Source: Lentisphaera marina
GTDB lineage: Bacteria > Verrucomicrobiota > Lentisphaeria > Lentisphaerales > Lentisphaeraceae
Reading direction: 5' to 3'
DNA: 64,000 bases
NCBI RefSeq assembly: GCF_028745505.1
Contig: NZ_JAQZZL010000001.1
Coordinates: 310,001-374,000, forward strand
Under the pieces are notes generated by a model. That model worked only from the letters and a program-made list of their open reading frames with translations, did no database searches and had not been told where the DNA came from. This document shows, in pieces, positions 17,454 to 27,078 of the stretch. Position numbers and translations under genes: made by a program. The number at the start of each line of letters is the position of its first letter. The stretch's first letter is position 1.

Positions 17454-19910
17454 CTACAGTTGCTGGAAGTCAGGAAGACCTCGAACTGTCATTTTCTTAT
17501 ATGGTGTACCCACTGGGCTAATCAATCTTCCTGTAACAAAAATTAATAAATTAGTCTTCTCTGATCTCTCACCCTTGTTCTGAAAGAATCTACCGAGATA
17601 GGGAATATCAGATACATAAGGAATTGAGTCATCAACTGAATATACTGTCTCTTTTACTAAACCACCAATTAGTAATGTCTCGCCATCCCAAATTTGAGCA
17701 CGAGTTTCAACTTGTCTAACTTCAATAACTGGCATAGCATAATTGAAGAAATTAGGGTAAGAAATCGTATCACCAAAATTACTTAAATCAGAGTTTAATT
17801 CAGTATCATAACCTATAAGTTCCACCTGCTGAGGATTTAAATCCATGCTGATAGTATTGTTATCTGCAGAAACTTCGGGAGTAACTTCCAAGATCACACC
17901 AATATCACGTGCTTCACCAAAAGTTGGAGTCGTTGGAATAATTGCATCAGTGTCCAGTTGAGCCTCTTCCCATTCTTCAGGTAAAAAACGTTCTTCCACA
18001 ACTCGAAGTACAACTGTGTTACCACTTTGAGTTACCGCATTAGGTGAACTCAATAATTCAGATGTATCTGACTGATCTAGAGCACGGATCATCATTTGTA
18101 GTTCTTGATTACCAAAAACTAAATCTGCGGCTAACTGAACAGGGCCTTCAACACCTGTAGCTACTTCAGAAATACCTCTAATATTATTATCAAATCTTTC
18201 CGCCGCAGTAGTTGGATCATTTGATTGAGCAAAAATACGATCACCTGTTAGTGTATGATTGGGAGTCGTCGGACCTGTCCATCTCCACATAAAACCAAGC
18301 TCTTGAGTTGTATTAAAATCGACATCAATAAACTTTGTTTCGACAGAAATTTGAGCACTAGGCCTTCCTAATTCATCAATAATACGCTTGATAAGTTGAA
18401 TGTTTGCTGCTGTATTTGTAACAACAAGACGATTAACATTACTTACAAATGATATTTTTGAGCCCGCTGGAAAGGTCACCCCAGATTTCTGGAAATAATC
18501 TTGCCAATTGGTCTCTTCAGAATTTCTGACTAAACCATCGTCTGTAAGACCTCCACCTGCATCACCTACTACCTCAATCATAGATAAGGGAACATCAAAA
18601 AAGACCGTTTCCGTTTCCTCTAGAGGATAATCAGCATCAGCAATATATACAGCGTGTTTATCAATTTTTACTTTTAAGCCTAATATTTCAGTGATTTGAT
18701 TAATCAGCTCACCTAATTGCATATCTTCTACGTTTAAAAACAAACGAGCTTGTTTAGTTTCGCTTGCAGCAGGAGCTGCGGCTGGATCATCAAAGCCACC
18801 GTCATCAAAGCCACCGTCATCAAAGCCACCGTCATCAAAGCCACCGTCATCACCAAAACCATCATCTACAGCATCAACTGGTCCTTGAGCTTGTTGTGCC
18901 TTTGCCTTAGAAGCAAAATAAACAATATTGATCCCTTTTCCTTCAGGATCAGGATCAAATTCTTTAGATTTTCTGATCAAATCTTCTACAATTTCGTTGA
19001 TACCGTCACCATCGTAACTAACTGAAGGTATATATATTCTTCTTAGACGATCATGTATAGATGTTGTATTTTCAGCATTTACATTGATACTTGTCGAATT
19101 TAATAGTTCAGCATCTAAATCAGCACTTACTCGAATTTTATCTTCCCATTTCCATGAAGTCTCTGCTAAGAGGTCTGATTGAGTTACTCTATTTCTTTGT
19201 TTACCAAGAATCTTAATTTCTTCATAAACACGGAAAAGTAAGTGACTTGCAGGAATATTAAATTTATCAATTAATAGTAAATCTTCTAACTCTTCTCTTG
19301 ATCTTTCTAGGTTGCCCTGGTCAAAGTAGAGTTGAGCACGTTGCATTTTGATATCAATGCTTTCTTTCTTAACTAATTCTTCTTCAGTAATTTGTTCTTC
19401 ACCTACGAGTAACCTGTACTCATCTTGAATAATTAACTCATCAATCTCTGCTAACTTAGCTTGATAGAGTTTTTTATTATCAGGATCAATTTCAATGAGT
19501 TCTTTCAAATATGACTGTGCTAAATCAAAAGACTTATTCTCTTTTGCATTTTTTGAATCGTTTAGTTTTTCTGCAATTAAGTTTTTATAAACTACGATCT
19601 TCAATTTTTCAACATTTGAAAGTTTGTTCACTAATCTATTCGACGAACTTTGTGCACTTTTATAAACTTCTTTCGCTTTTGCTAGATGATTCAAAGCAAC
19701 GTGATTAGAAGAATCCTCTACTGCCGCCATTGCTTTGTAATAAAAACCATCCGCCTCAAGCTCTAGTTGCTGTTTACGAATTTGTTCATTGTTAACAAGT
19801 GTAGTAGTATCAACTGGCTCACTTTTTTTACTTTCTTGAGCCACTGTATTCATTGAAATTAAAGAACTTATAAAAACAAAGGTTTTTGCATAATTATTAA
19901 TTTTTAACAT
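17454..19910 (-). CDS. Secretin-like outer-membrane protein (Amuc_1098-like), third copy in the operon
   Basis: An 818-residue exported protein of the GspD/PilQ secretin superfamily. It begins with a signal peptide (to about residue 24, VAQES), then a helical TPR-like region (about 40-250). Next comes a Gly/Asp linker of repeated GGFDD units, then secretin N-type domains (RLFLNVEDMQLGEL..., KISFVSNVNRLVVTNT) and the C-terminal secretin gate domain from about 560. The closing signature is LLIGGLVKET...IPYVSDIPYLGRFF...NLLIFVTGRLI. It should form an envelope-spanning multimeric ring. It shares long identical stretches with the next gene upstream (for example PNHTLTGDRIF, QELQMMIRALDQSDT), so the two arose by tandem duplication. 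Confidence 0.85.
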   Translation of the reverse strand: MLKINNYAKTFVFISSLISMNTVAQESKKSEPVDTTTLVNNEQIRKQQLELEADGFYYKAMAAVEDSSNHVALNHLAKAKEVYKSAQSSSNRLVNKLSNVEKLKIVVYKNLIAEKLNDSKNAKENKSFDLAQSYLKELIEIDPDNKKLYQAKLAEIDELIIQDEYRLLVGEEQITEEELVKKESIDIKMQRAQLYFDQGNLERSREELEDLLLIDKFNIPASHLLFRVYEEIKILGKQRNRVTQSDLLAETSWKWEDKIRVSADLDAELLNSTSINVNAENTTSIHDRLRRIYIPSVSYDGDGINEIVEDLIRKSKEFDPDPEGKGINIVYFASKAKAQQAQGPVDAVDDGFGDDGGFDDGGFDDGGFDDGGFDDPAAAPAASETKQARLFLNVEDMQLGELINQITEILGLKVKIDKHAVYIADADYPLEETETVFFDVPLSMIEVVGDAGGGLTDDGLVRNSEETNWQDYFQKSGVTFPAGSKISFVSNVNRLVVTNTAANIQLIKRIIDELGRPSAQISVETKFIDVDFNTTQELGFMWRWTGPTTPNHTLTGDRIFAQSNDPTTAAERFDNNIRGISEVATGVEGPVQLAADLVFGNQELQMMIRALDQSDTSELLSSPNAVTQSGNTVVLRVVEERFLPEEWEEAQLDTDAIIPTTPTFGEARDIGVILEVTPEVSADNNTISMDLNPQQVELIGYDTELNSDLSNFGDTISYPNFFNYAMPVIEVRQVETRAQIWDGETLLIGGLVKETVYSVDDSIPYVSDIPYLGRFFQNKGERSEKTNLLIFVTGRLISPVGTPYKKMTVRGLPDFQQL
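18787..18846 (-). repeat. Four perfect 15-bp tandem repeats in a secretin linker
   Basis: Four exact head-to-tail copies of a 15-base unit (plus strand TCATCAAAGCCACCG) encode repeated GGFDD blocks. The unit is a multiple of three, so copy-number change would alter linker length without a frameshift. This is coding sequence, not a CRISPR array. Confidence 0.85.
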
Positions 19911-19919
19911 AAGTTTACC

Positions 19920-22388
19920 CTAAATTTTCTTGAAGTCAGGAAGCCCTGGAACTTGATTGATTCGTAATGGCAGGCCACTCTCAGTTATCAAGCGAGCTGT
20001 AATAAACATAAGAAGTGATCTTTTCTCTGATGCTTCACCCTTATTTTGAAAGAGGCGACCAATGAATGGGATATCAGAAATATAGGGAATTGAATCATCA
20101 ACTGTCCAAACATTTTCTCTAATTAAACCACCAAGTGTAAAGGTTTGACCATCCCAAAGCTTAACTCGCGTTTCAATGGATCTAACTTCGAAGATAGGCA
20201 TTGAATAGATAAATTCGGCTTCATAAGTAAACGGTGTGCCCGCTATATCGAATAGCTCTAAACTTGTTGATGTATTTAATGAGGTATCATAACCAATAAA
20301 TTCAACAAATTCAGGATTAACTTCCATTGTAATTACTGTGTTATTAGGATCAACCTCTGGAGTGACACTGAGAACAAAACCAATATCTTTTTCTTCACCA
20401 AAAGTGGGCGTACTAGGAACAATTTCTTGGTTATTACTGAATTCACCTTCTTCCCATTCTTCGACAAATTGTTGTGATGTCACCACTCTGATCACAGCTG
20501 TTTCACCACTTTTCGTAAGAACATTGGGAGCCATTAGAATTTCATTTGTATCTGATTGATCTAAAGCACGAATCATCATTTGAAGTTCTTGATTACCAAA
20601 TATCAAATCAGCTGCTAACTGGACTGGACCTTCTTGCCCAGTGACAACTTCGTTTATACCTCTGATATTATTATCAAATCTTTCTCCTGGAGCCGTAGGG
20701 TCATTTGTTTGTGAAAAAATCCTATCTCCAGTTAGCGTATGATTAGGCGTTTCAGGGCCTGTCCAACGCCATAAGAAACCAAGTTCTTGCATTGCATTCC
20801 AAGTTATATCTACAACTTTAGCTTCCACATTAACTTGAGCTGCTCCAGTATTGAGATTATTAATTATCTCTTGAATCAGCTGATTGTTATTAACTGTGTT
20901 GGTTACTACCAAGCGGTTAACACTAGCCACATAAGAAAGTTTAGCTCCCGCAGGAAATGTCACGCCCATGTTTTTGAAATATGCGGTCCAATCTTGTCCA
21001 CCATCACCACCGCGCTCTCCGAGTCCTGCATCGACTAGATCTAAACTTCCTGCGGTAGGTATAATTTCTAACATACCTGCAGGAACATTGAAAAACTTAG
21101 TTTCCAATAGATCTAACTGAACATTTGGCTCAGCAATGACAACCATATGATCTTCAATCTTCATGCTCAAACCCTGTGACTGAACAATAAGCTCCAGTAG
21201 TTTACCCATGGGAACCTTCTCTACGTTCAATCGTACTGGGTAGTTATTCACTGTCTGCGGAGCACTATCTTGTACTACAGAGTCATCCTCAAATGATTCA
21301 TCATCAAAACCTGTATCGCCAAATGCATCATCCACATCACCAAACTCATCTTCTACTGCAGTTGGAGCTGGTGTTGATGCTTTTGTTTCACGTAGAAAAA
21401 CAATATTGACGCCCTTGCCCTCGATATCTTGTTGCTTGCTAATCTCTATAAGGTTTTCGATCACTTCTGCAAGTGGCTCACCATCATAGTTGACAACCGG
21501 AATTTCAATCTCTAGCTTCCTGTATATAGCTCCAAAGTTTTCATCATCACGTTCTACATTGCTTACGAGAACGTTGGCCTTATCTGCTGATTTGACAATA
21601 GGATCAACCCATTTCCATGAATTTTCAGATGAAAGTTCTTCCGATAAAGATGTCTGTCTTTCATAACCTTTTTCTTTGATAATCTTTGCAAGCTGAAATT
21701 TCAAGTGACTCGCGTCCACATTAAATGGATCCAAAGTTAAAATCTTATCAAGAACGCTTAAAGCTTTCGTATATTCGCCAACACTTTTTAAGATCTTGGC
21801 CTTTTCGTAATAAACTTTAACTTCTTCATTAACTTCATTTATTTCAGAGTTAATAGCATCCGCATTCACAGTTTCCACATACTCTAGCTCAAGAAATCTT
21901 TCATCTAGATCTTCCTTAAGAGAAAGATATTTCTTTTTATTTTCTGGATCAAGTTCAATTGCATGATCTAGTAAATCACTTGCTTTTTGTATTTGTGTGG
22001 TACTACTTGCTCTGTCCACAGTATTCAAAATGTCATCTATTTGATAAACTAAGTAATCAACTTCAATACTTTTTAGCTCAGCCTTCAATTGTATTGCAGA
22101 CTCAGATGAAGACCCTAAAGTTTTCAAACCTGCTTGAGCTTCTAGTATCCCATCGCTTAGACCATCGACAAATCCAGCATTTAAACTTTTTCTCAATTTG
22201 GAGATTTTAATCTTGAGCTCGAGGAATAGTTGTTGTTTTCGTACAACCTCATTCCCTTTGACTACCGAAGAAGATATATCTTTTTCGTCATCAGATAATA
22301 TTTTATCTGCAACTAACTCTGCATCTTGCCCATGCAGAGCAGCGACACAAAGCATTTGGTATACAAAAGTTTTTCCAAACTTCATCAC
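19920..22388 (-). CDS. Secretin-like outer-membrane protein (Amuc_1098-like), second copy
   Basis: An 822-residue paralogue of the flanking secretins. It has a signal peptide (FVYQMLCVAALHG), a TPR-like helical N-terminal region, an acidic linker around residue 330-350 (DEFGDVDDAFGDTGFDD) and secretin N domains with KLSYVASVNRLVVTNTV. The C-terminal gate domain has TLGGLIRENVW...IPYISDIPFIGRLF and LLMFITARLI. Spacing is 9 nt to the downstream copy and 11 nt to the upstream copy. A central block (WRWTGPETPNH through RALDQSDT) is almost identical to the downstream copy but absent from the upstream one. Its role is presumably to form or co-form an outer-membrane channel of the pilus-like system. 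Confidence 0.85.
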   Translation of the reverse strand: MMKFGKTFVYQMLCVAALHGQDAELVADKILSDDEKDISSSVVKGNEVVRKQQLFLELKIKISKLRKSLNAGFVDGLSDGILEAQAGLKTLGSSSESAIQLKAELKSIEVDYLVYQIDDILNTVDRASSTTQIQKASDLLDHAIELDPENKKKYLSLKEDLDERFLELEYVETVNADAINSEINEVNEEVKVYYEKAKILKSVGEYTKALSVLDKILTLDPFNVDASHLKFQLAKIIKEKGYERQTSLSEELSSENSWKWVDPIVKSADKANVLVSNVERDDENFGAIYRKLEIEIPVVNYDGEPLAEVIENLIEISKQQDIEGKGVNIVFLRETKASTPAPTAVEDEFGDVDDAFGDTGFDDESFEDDSVVQDSAPQTVNNYPVRLNVEKVPMGKLLELIVQSQGLSMKIEDHMVVIAEPNVQLDLLETKFFNVPAGMLEIIPTAGSLDLVDAGLGERGGDGGQDWTAYFKNMGVTFPAGAKLSYVASVNRLVVTNTVNNNQLIQEIINNLNTGAAQVNVEAKVVDITWNAMQELGFLWRWTGPETPNHTLTGDRIFSQTNDPTAPGERFDNNIRGINEVVTGQEGPVQLAADLIFGNQELQMMIRALDQSDTNEILMAPNVLTKSGETAVIRVVTSQQFVEEWEEGEFSNNQEIVPSTPTFGEEKDIGFVLSVTPEVDPNNTVITMEVNPEFVEFIGYDTSLNTSTSLELFDIAGTPFTYEAEFIYSMPIFEVRSIETRVKLWDGQTFTLGGLIRENVWTVDDSIPYISDIPFIGRLFQNKGEASEKRSLLMFITARLITESGLPLRINQVPGLPDFKKI

Positions 22389-22399
22389 ATTAACCTCAA

Positions 22400-25057
22400 C
22401 TATAGTCTTTTAAAATCAGGTAAACCACTCAATGTTCCGGGGCTTACTGGTAGACCAGATGGGTCAATTAATCTCGCTGTCACAAAAATGATTAAATTCT
22501 GTTTCACTGAACGTTCACCATTAGATGTGAAAAATCTCCCCAAGAATGGTATGTCACCTAAATATGGGATTTTGTCTTCATAGGTTGTCTTGTTTTCACT
22601 AATCATACCACCTAAGGCAAGCGTTTCACCATCCCAAACTCTAACTGTCGTGTCAACTGTACGCGATTCAAAAATAGGCATACTAAACTTCTGTTCGAAA
22701 GCAGTATAGACCGTTAAAGTAATAGGGTCACCTATAATGGGTACAAAGGTGACTTCTTGACCTACTAACATATCAACATTGAAAGTGTCATCATAATCTA
22801 CAAATTCGATCACTTCAGGCTTTAGTTGTAATTCGATAACTCGTTGGTCTGGGTCAATTTGAGGGGTAACCGTTAGTACTGCACCAATATCACGTGCCTC
22901 ACCAAAGACTGGTTTAGAAGGTGTTACTGTCGAGGCACTACCACCATCGCCTTGTGAGTTTTGCTCAACTTCTGGTTCTTCCCACTCTTCTGGGAAGTAA
23001 CGTTCTTGAACAACTCTTATTTTTGCTGTGTGACCATTTTGAGTTGTGACTTTTGGAGCATTAAGAACATCCTCACCACTTCTTTGTTGTATCGCACTTA
23101 CTAATGTGTTAAAAGTTGTATCACCTAAAATTGAAGCGAACTTGAAGGTACCTTGACTTAAGCCCGGCGCTCCTAGAACTGAACCTAAGCTACGTACAGC
23201 AGACTCTAAGCCATCGCCACCAGCACTTGTTAAGTCACCACTTTTATCCAAACTAAAGCCATCGCTTAAAAAGTCATTCAACGACCCATTTGGATCACCA
23301 TTAACACCACCTATATAGCCTGGATCTCTACCTATGTAACCTGCGTTGGGGTCAGTAAAACCAGAACCGTCTTCAATCCTCGCGATTGACCATTCAAATG
23401 CTAATTCGTCGATGTCATCTTGGTTAATCTCATAGAATTTCGATTCAATAATAATTTGATTTTCTGCAGGAGCTAATTCTTTAATAATCCTATCTATCTT
23501 ACCGTGTTCTGAGGGAGTATTCTTCACTACTAAACGATTGACTGATTGAACAAAAGAAATCTCTGAACCCGCTTCAAATTTTACACCAAATTCATCAAAG
23601 TACTGTCGCACATCTTTTGCTGTGCCACCATCACCATCGCCACCGACATCATCGATTAAGCTTGCACCAGCGGTATCTAGATTTGGTTCAATTAAATCCA
23701 AGAAACCTGCTGGCACATCATAAAAACGAACTTCCATTGTGTCTAAAGGTATACTTTTATCTGCTATAATAACCGCATGCTCAGTAACTTTGTATTTCAA
23801 ATCTTGCTGCAAGCAAATAAGTTCGATGATTTTAAGAATTGGCACGTCACTTAATCGTAAAGACACACCATTCTGTTGTGGCGCCTCAGCCTCCACCTGT
23901 GCATCATCTTCAAAAGCTGCCTCTTCTCCAAAAGCTGCCTCTTCTCCAAAAGCCGCTTCTTCTCCAAAAGCTTCATCAATTGGTGCCTCACTTGCTTTGG
24001 CCGTCTCATTGATACGCAATATAATATTCACGCCACGTTTAACTGGATCGGGGTCATAATCCTTTGACATCTGCTTCAATCTTGCAACGATTGAATCCAA
24101 GGAGTCATTATCAAACACAACACTTGGTATTTTTATGCCATTTAATTTATCAAAAACATCTTTAACTCTTGCATCATCATTACGAATTCGACCATCTGTT
24201 GCTACATTGACTGCTGTACCAATCTGAGTACTTGGCCTCAACGGCTGATTCCATTCCCATTCAACCTGAGCTAAACGCTCTTCTCGGGTAGCTTTTCTTC
24301 GAACTCGACCTAATTCTTCAACTCGTGCATTTACTCGACGCAAAAGAGCCATTGCTTCTGAATCAAATGGGTTAACAACAAGAATCTGCTCTAGAACATC
24401 TTTTGCATCCATATATCTTCTATTTGCAAACAAGATCTCCGCTTGTTCATATTTAATAGCATTAGGACGATCAACTTCATCTTCCCTTATCTGACGTATC
24501 CCCTGTTCATCTACTTTTTTAACAAAGACCAACTGCTCTTCTATCGCCATGTATTCAGCTAATTTAGCATTAATCTCATCTTCTCTGCCCGGGTTAACTA
24601 ATTTTGCAGCATTTAGAGTCGAGATTGCCTCAGAATAAAGCTCCGCATCAACTTCTTGTTGAGCTCTAGACATCAACTGAGCGGATTTTAAAACCATTGC
24701 TTCAGCCTTATTCTTCTTGGCTAAATCTATCTTTTCTAGTACATCCGAACGAGTTTTGGAAACACTTACAAAGCCTGTAATTGCCATATCATAATTATCA
24801 ATAGCTTTATCGTAATCACCTAAAGCAAAACTCTTCATTGCTTTGTTTAATTTCAACTCAGACTCGATCAAACGTTGTTGACGACGTATCTCTTCACTTC
24901 TTGTAACAGCGGATGGCGCGACACTGGTGGCTCCGTCCGTAGGCTTATTCAAAATCTCTTCTGACACTTTCGCTGCTTCATCTTGAGATATCGCTGAAAG
25001 AGATAGCGACAAAGCTACAACTGCCGTCAATTTAGTAAATAATGACGTATTGTTCAT
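22400..25057 (-). CDS. Secretin-like outer-membrane protein (Amuc_1098-like), first copy
   Basis: An 885-residue secretin, the first of the three and the most divergent. It has a signal peptide (VVALSLSLSAISQ) and a TPR-like region whose DYDKAIDNYDMAI helix pair looks like a genuine TPR. A Glu/Ala linker of FGEEAA repeats is encoded by 18-bp DNA repeats. Secretin N domains (SFVQSVNRLVVKNT) and the gate domain follow, with LALGGMISENK...IPYLGDIPFLGRFF and LIIFVTARLI. It carries a unique Gly/Asp/Tyr-rich insertion (GYIGRDPGYIGGVNG and following, about residues 560-610) where the other two copies have the WRWTGP block. It directly follows the Amuc_1099-like gene, the position of the single secretin in Akkermansia, so it is probably the ancestral copy. 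Confidence 0.87.
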   Translation of the reverse strand: MNNTSLFTKLTAVVALSLSLSAISQDEAAKVSEEILNKPTDGATSVAPSAVTRSEEIRRQQRLIESELKLNKAMKSFALGDYDKAIDNYDMAITGFVSVSKTRSDVLEKIDLAKKNKAEAMVLKSAQLMSRAQQEVDAELYSEAISTLNAAKLVNPGREDEINAKLAEYMAIEEQLVFVKKVDEQGIRQIREDEVDRPNAIKYEQAEILFANRRYMDAKDVLEQILVVNPFDSEAMALLRRVNARVEELGRVRRKATREERLAQVEWEWNQPLRPSTQIGTAVNVATDGRIRNDDARVKDVFDKLNGIKIPSVVFDNDSLDSIVARLKQMSKDYDPDPVKRGVNIILRINETAKASEAPIDEAFGEEAAFGEEAAFGEEAAFEDDAQVEAEAPQQNGVSLRLSDVPILKIIELICLQQDLKYKVTEHAVIIADKSIPLDTMEVRFYDVPAGFLDLIEPNLDTAGASLIDDVGGDGDGGTAKDVRQYFDEFGVKFEAGSEISFVQSVNRLVVKNTPSEHGKIDRIIKELAPAENQIIIESKFYEINQDDIDELAFEWSIARIEDGSGFTDPNAGYIGRDPGYIGGVNGDPNGSLNDFLSDGFSLDKSGDLTSAGGDGLESAVRSLGSVLGAPGLSQGTFKFASILGDTTFNTLVSAIQQRSGEDVLNAPKVTTQNGHTAKIRVVQERYFPEEWEEPEVEQNSQGDGGSASTVTPSKPVFGEARDIGAVLTVTPQIDPDQRVIELQLKPEVIEFVDYDDTFNVDMLVGQEVTFVPIIGDPITLTVYTAFEQKFSMPIFESRTVDTTVRVWDGETLALGGMISENKTTYEDKIPYLGDIPFLGRFFTSNGERSVKQNLIIFVTARLIDPSGLPVSPGTLSGLPDFKRL
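23916..23969 (-). repeat. Three 18-bp tandem repeats in the first secretin
   Basis: Two exact copies and a third with two substitutions of an 18-base unit (plus strand GCTGCCTCTTCTCCAAAA) encode repeats of FGEEAA. The reading frame is kept whatever the copy number. Confidence 0.8.
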
Positions 25058-25088
25058 ATTTAAAAGTCCTCGTTCTCTATTGATAAAT

Positions 25089-26102
25089 TTATTTAATGGG
25101 AGTTAATATCGATTTCCTACTATCGATTTCAAACTCTTCATTTGTTTTTCTACTGAATATAATGGCCTTTAAGACCTTTTCTTCGCCAATTCTTCGCCAT
25201 CCTCTGAAGTCTACCACTTCCTTAACTCCATCTAAGCCAATCAAGTCATGCTTTGAATCATCCGCCACAAAAGCTTGTTTTCCATCTAGGCTATTATAAA
25301 TAATCATACCACTACTATTAGGTGGATATATGTATTTACCCTTACTGACCTTAAGCACTTCTCCATCGGATTTTTTAATTGACAAGATGGCCTTGCCACC
25401 GGATTTTTCGATATCTACTAGATTGTAGCCACTAGAAAATATTTCACCGCCTATTCTAACCCATCTAGTTTTTCGACGTGCATCTACAAACTGGATTTCC
25501 CACAAAGACTTATCAGCTGCAGCCATTTGATCAGATTTATAAATAAACTGCAAAGCCTTTGCTTTTTTAGGAATAGCCTGCATGAAGTTCAACATAGAAG
25601 GATAGCTCGATGGATCATCAATCAATGTCGGAACTCCATTAATACCCACCATAATTTCATCATAATTACTAAAAGCATCCTTGTCCCTATCCTCTAGCGC
25701 ATCATCTGGATTATTAGGATCCATATTATGCTCCGCCTCAATCTCATCCGGAATACCATCACCGTCACTATCACCTGGACCCTTTGTTATATTTTCTTTA
25801 ACCTGAGTCTTACACCATGGACACTTTCGGAAATCATCATGAAAAACCCTTTCGCAATCATCATTTCTACAAACTAAATATTGACTATTCTCAAAAATGG
25901 TTTCCAGACGCAAAGCTTTGACTGGCTTGGGAGCCTCAGCCTCTCCTGAAACCTCAGCCACCTTTTGATTTCCAGTCAATTTAATTAACTCAATAGGATT
26001 CACATCTACCGTAGCAACTACAAAAACTGCTACAACAACCAGAGCTGCCATAACGAGAATCAATAGAACTTTCTCAATATTTGCTTTTATAAATTCTTTC
26101 AT
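25089..26102 (-). CDS. Amuc_1099-like membrane protein with zinc ribbon and calcium-type repeats
   Basis: A 337-residue protein with one N-terminal transmembrane helix (about residues 11-32) and a presumably periplasmic remainder. C78, C83, C94 and C97 (VCRNDDCER...KCPWCK) form a zinc-ribbon-like set. Next comes an Asp-rich stretch DSDGDGIPDE (111-120) and DRDKDAFSNYDE (138-149), matching thrombospondin type 3 calcium-binding loops. The C-terminal 150 residues look like a beta-rich domain (KTRWVRIGGEIFSSGYN, repeated in weaker form later). Order and layout match Amuc_1099 in the Akkermansia pilus-related cluster. It is 1 nt from the PilO-like gene and 31 nt from the first secretin. Its function is unknown. 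Confidence 0.75.
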   Translation of the reverse strand: MKEFIKANIEKVLLILVMAALVVVAVFVVATVDVNPIELIKLTGNQKVAEVSGEAEAPKPVKALRLETIFENSQYLVCRNDDCERVFHDDFRKCPWCKTQVKENITKGPGDSDGDGIPDEIEAEHNMDPNNPDDALEDRDKDAFSNYDEIMVGINGVPTLIDDPSSYPSMLNFMQAIPKKAKALQFIYKSDQMAAADKSLWEIQFVDARRKTRWVRIGGEIFSSGYNLVDIEKSGGKAILSIKKSDGEVLKVSKGKYIYPPNSSGMIIYNSLDGKQAFVADDSKHDLIGLDGVKEVVDFRGWRRIGEEKVLKAIIFSRKTNEEFEIDSRKSILTPIK

Positions 26103-26103
26103 A

Positions 26104-27078
26104 CTATTTTTCCAAGTAACTTTCTTTAAACTGAATCCAATCCAAACTAATACTCACAGTCTGAGAAGGCACTTTAAACGCCCTTATATTCACTTTTTCT
26201 TCTGGCTTCTTCTCAACAACTTCTTCTTTTTCCTCCAAAGCCTCTTCACCAACACCAGTCAGGAGGTCATCGATACTTTCAGCTACAGGCTTATCTTGCT
26301 CTTCGACGACAGACTCCGCTTTTTGCAAGAGCAAAGGAGCTAAATCTTTATCTACTTGTGCGTCGGTAACCATACTTACGCTATTTATTCTATAGTAAAA
26401 CTGTTTATCATTTGTGATTTTATTAAGCAAACTACCAAAACTTTCTGGTGGGACTTTTATCACTAGCTTAAATGTATAAACCTTCGCATAAGCCTCTTTC
26501 ACACTTGTTTCACTCAAAATATTAGGTCTCGCCAAACCCTCCAATGAGTCAGCTCCACTACTAGCTATAATTTTAGTCAGGTTTTCTACAGCAGCTAACT
26601 GTTCCATAACTTTAACTTTATCTCGCGGCTCCATCTGAAAAACTCTCGAAACCTCATCATCAAAAGAAAACTTAAATTCTTCACCAACCACAACACCAGC
26701 TCGTTCGCAAACTTTATTTAACAATTCTAAAGACTCTAAAAACTTATCTTGAACATCCTCTGAACGCATTTTTGCAACATCAGACCTATCATGATTGTAG
26801 TTATCCATCAAATCTTGATAATACAAATTAAAGCCATCCTTTAACAAGCCCGCATTTTTTACAGCTATGTCATTATTGACTTGATCTAATTTATATTGTG
26901 TCCCATTAATCTGCTGAGTATCATTTGCAAGTCGCACTTTTTCTTCCTGCAATTTTTTTGTCTCAGCCTTATAAATAAAAGACAATTTAAACAACACTGC
27001 ACTCACTATCACAACTACTAGTAATAAGATTACATTTGCCTTATTATCTTTTATAGCATCTAAAATTTTATCTTTCAT
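26104..27078 (-). CDS. PilO/Amuc_1100-like inner-membrane protein
   Basis: A 324-residue protein with a short cytoplasmic start, one transmembrane helix (about residues 15-33, NVILLLVVVIVSAVLFKLS), a periplasmic coiled coil (about 35-90) and a ferredoxin-like alpha/beta domain. The repeated pattern FYYRINSVSMV and the closing VSISLDWIQF strand correspond to segments in Akkermansia Amuc_1100. An acidic Glu/Lys linker lies near residues 255-290. In type IV pili PilO sits in the inner-membrane alignment complex with PilM and PilN; this gene directly follows the PilM-PilN fusion, overlapping it by one base. Amuc_1100 itself is also known as a surface protein sensed by the host, which should not be assumed here. 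Confidence 0.75.
   Translation of the reverse strand: MKDKILDAIKDNKANVILLLVVVIVSAVLFKLSFIYKAETKKLQEEKVRLANDTQQINGTQYKLDQVNNDIAVKNAGLLKDGFNLYYQDLMDNYNHDRSDVAKMRSEDVQDKFLESLELLNKVCERAGVVVGEEFKFSFDDEVSRVFQMEPRDKVKVMEQLAAVENLTKIIASSGADSLEGLARPNILSETSVKEAYAKVYTFKLVIKVPPESFGSLLNKITNDKQFYYRINSVSMVTDAQVDKDLAPLLLQKAESVVEEQDKPVAESIDDLLTGVGEEALEEKEEVVEKKPEEKVNIRAFKVPSQTVSISLDWIQFKESYLEK

Noticed and set aside
18787..18846. Short regular repeats that could suggest a CRISPR array
   Set aside because: Units are contiguous 15-mers without spacers and lie inside a coding frame.
18750..19025. A 91-codon plus-strand frame with repeated VIKAT units
   Set aside because: It is the antisense reading of the GGFDD repeats in a well-supported secretin gene.
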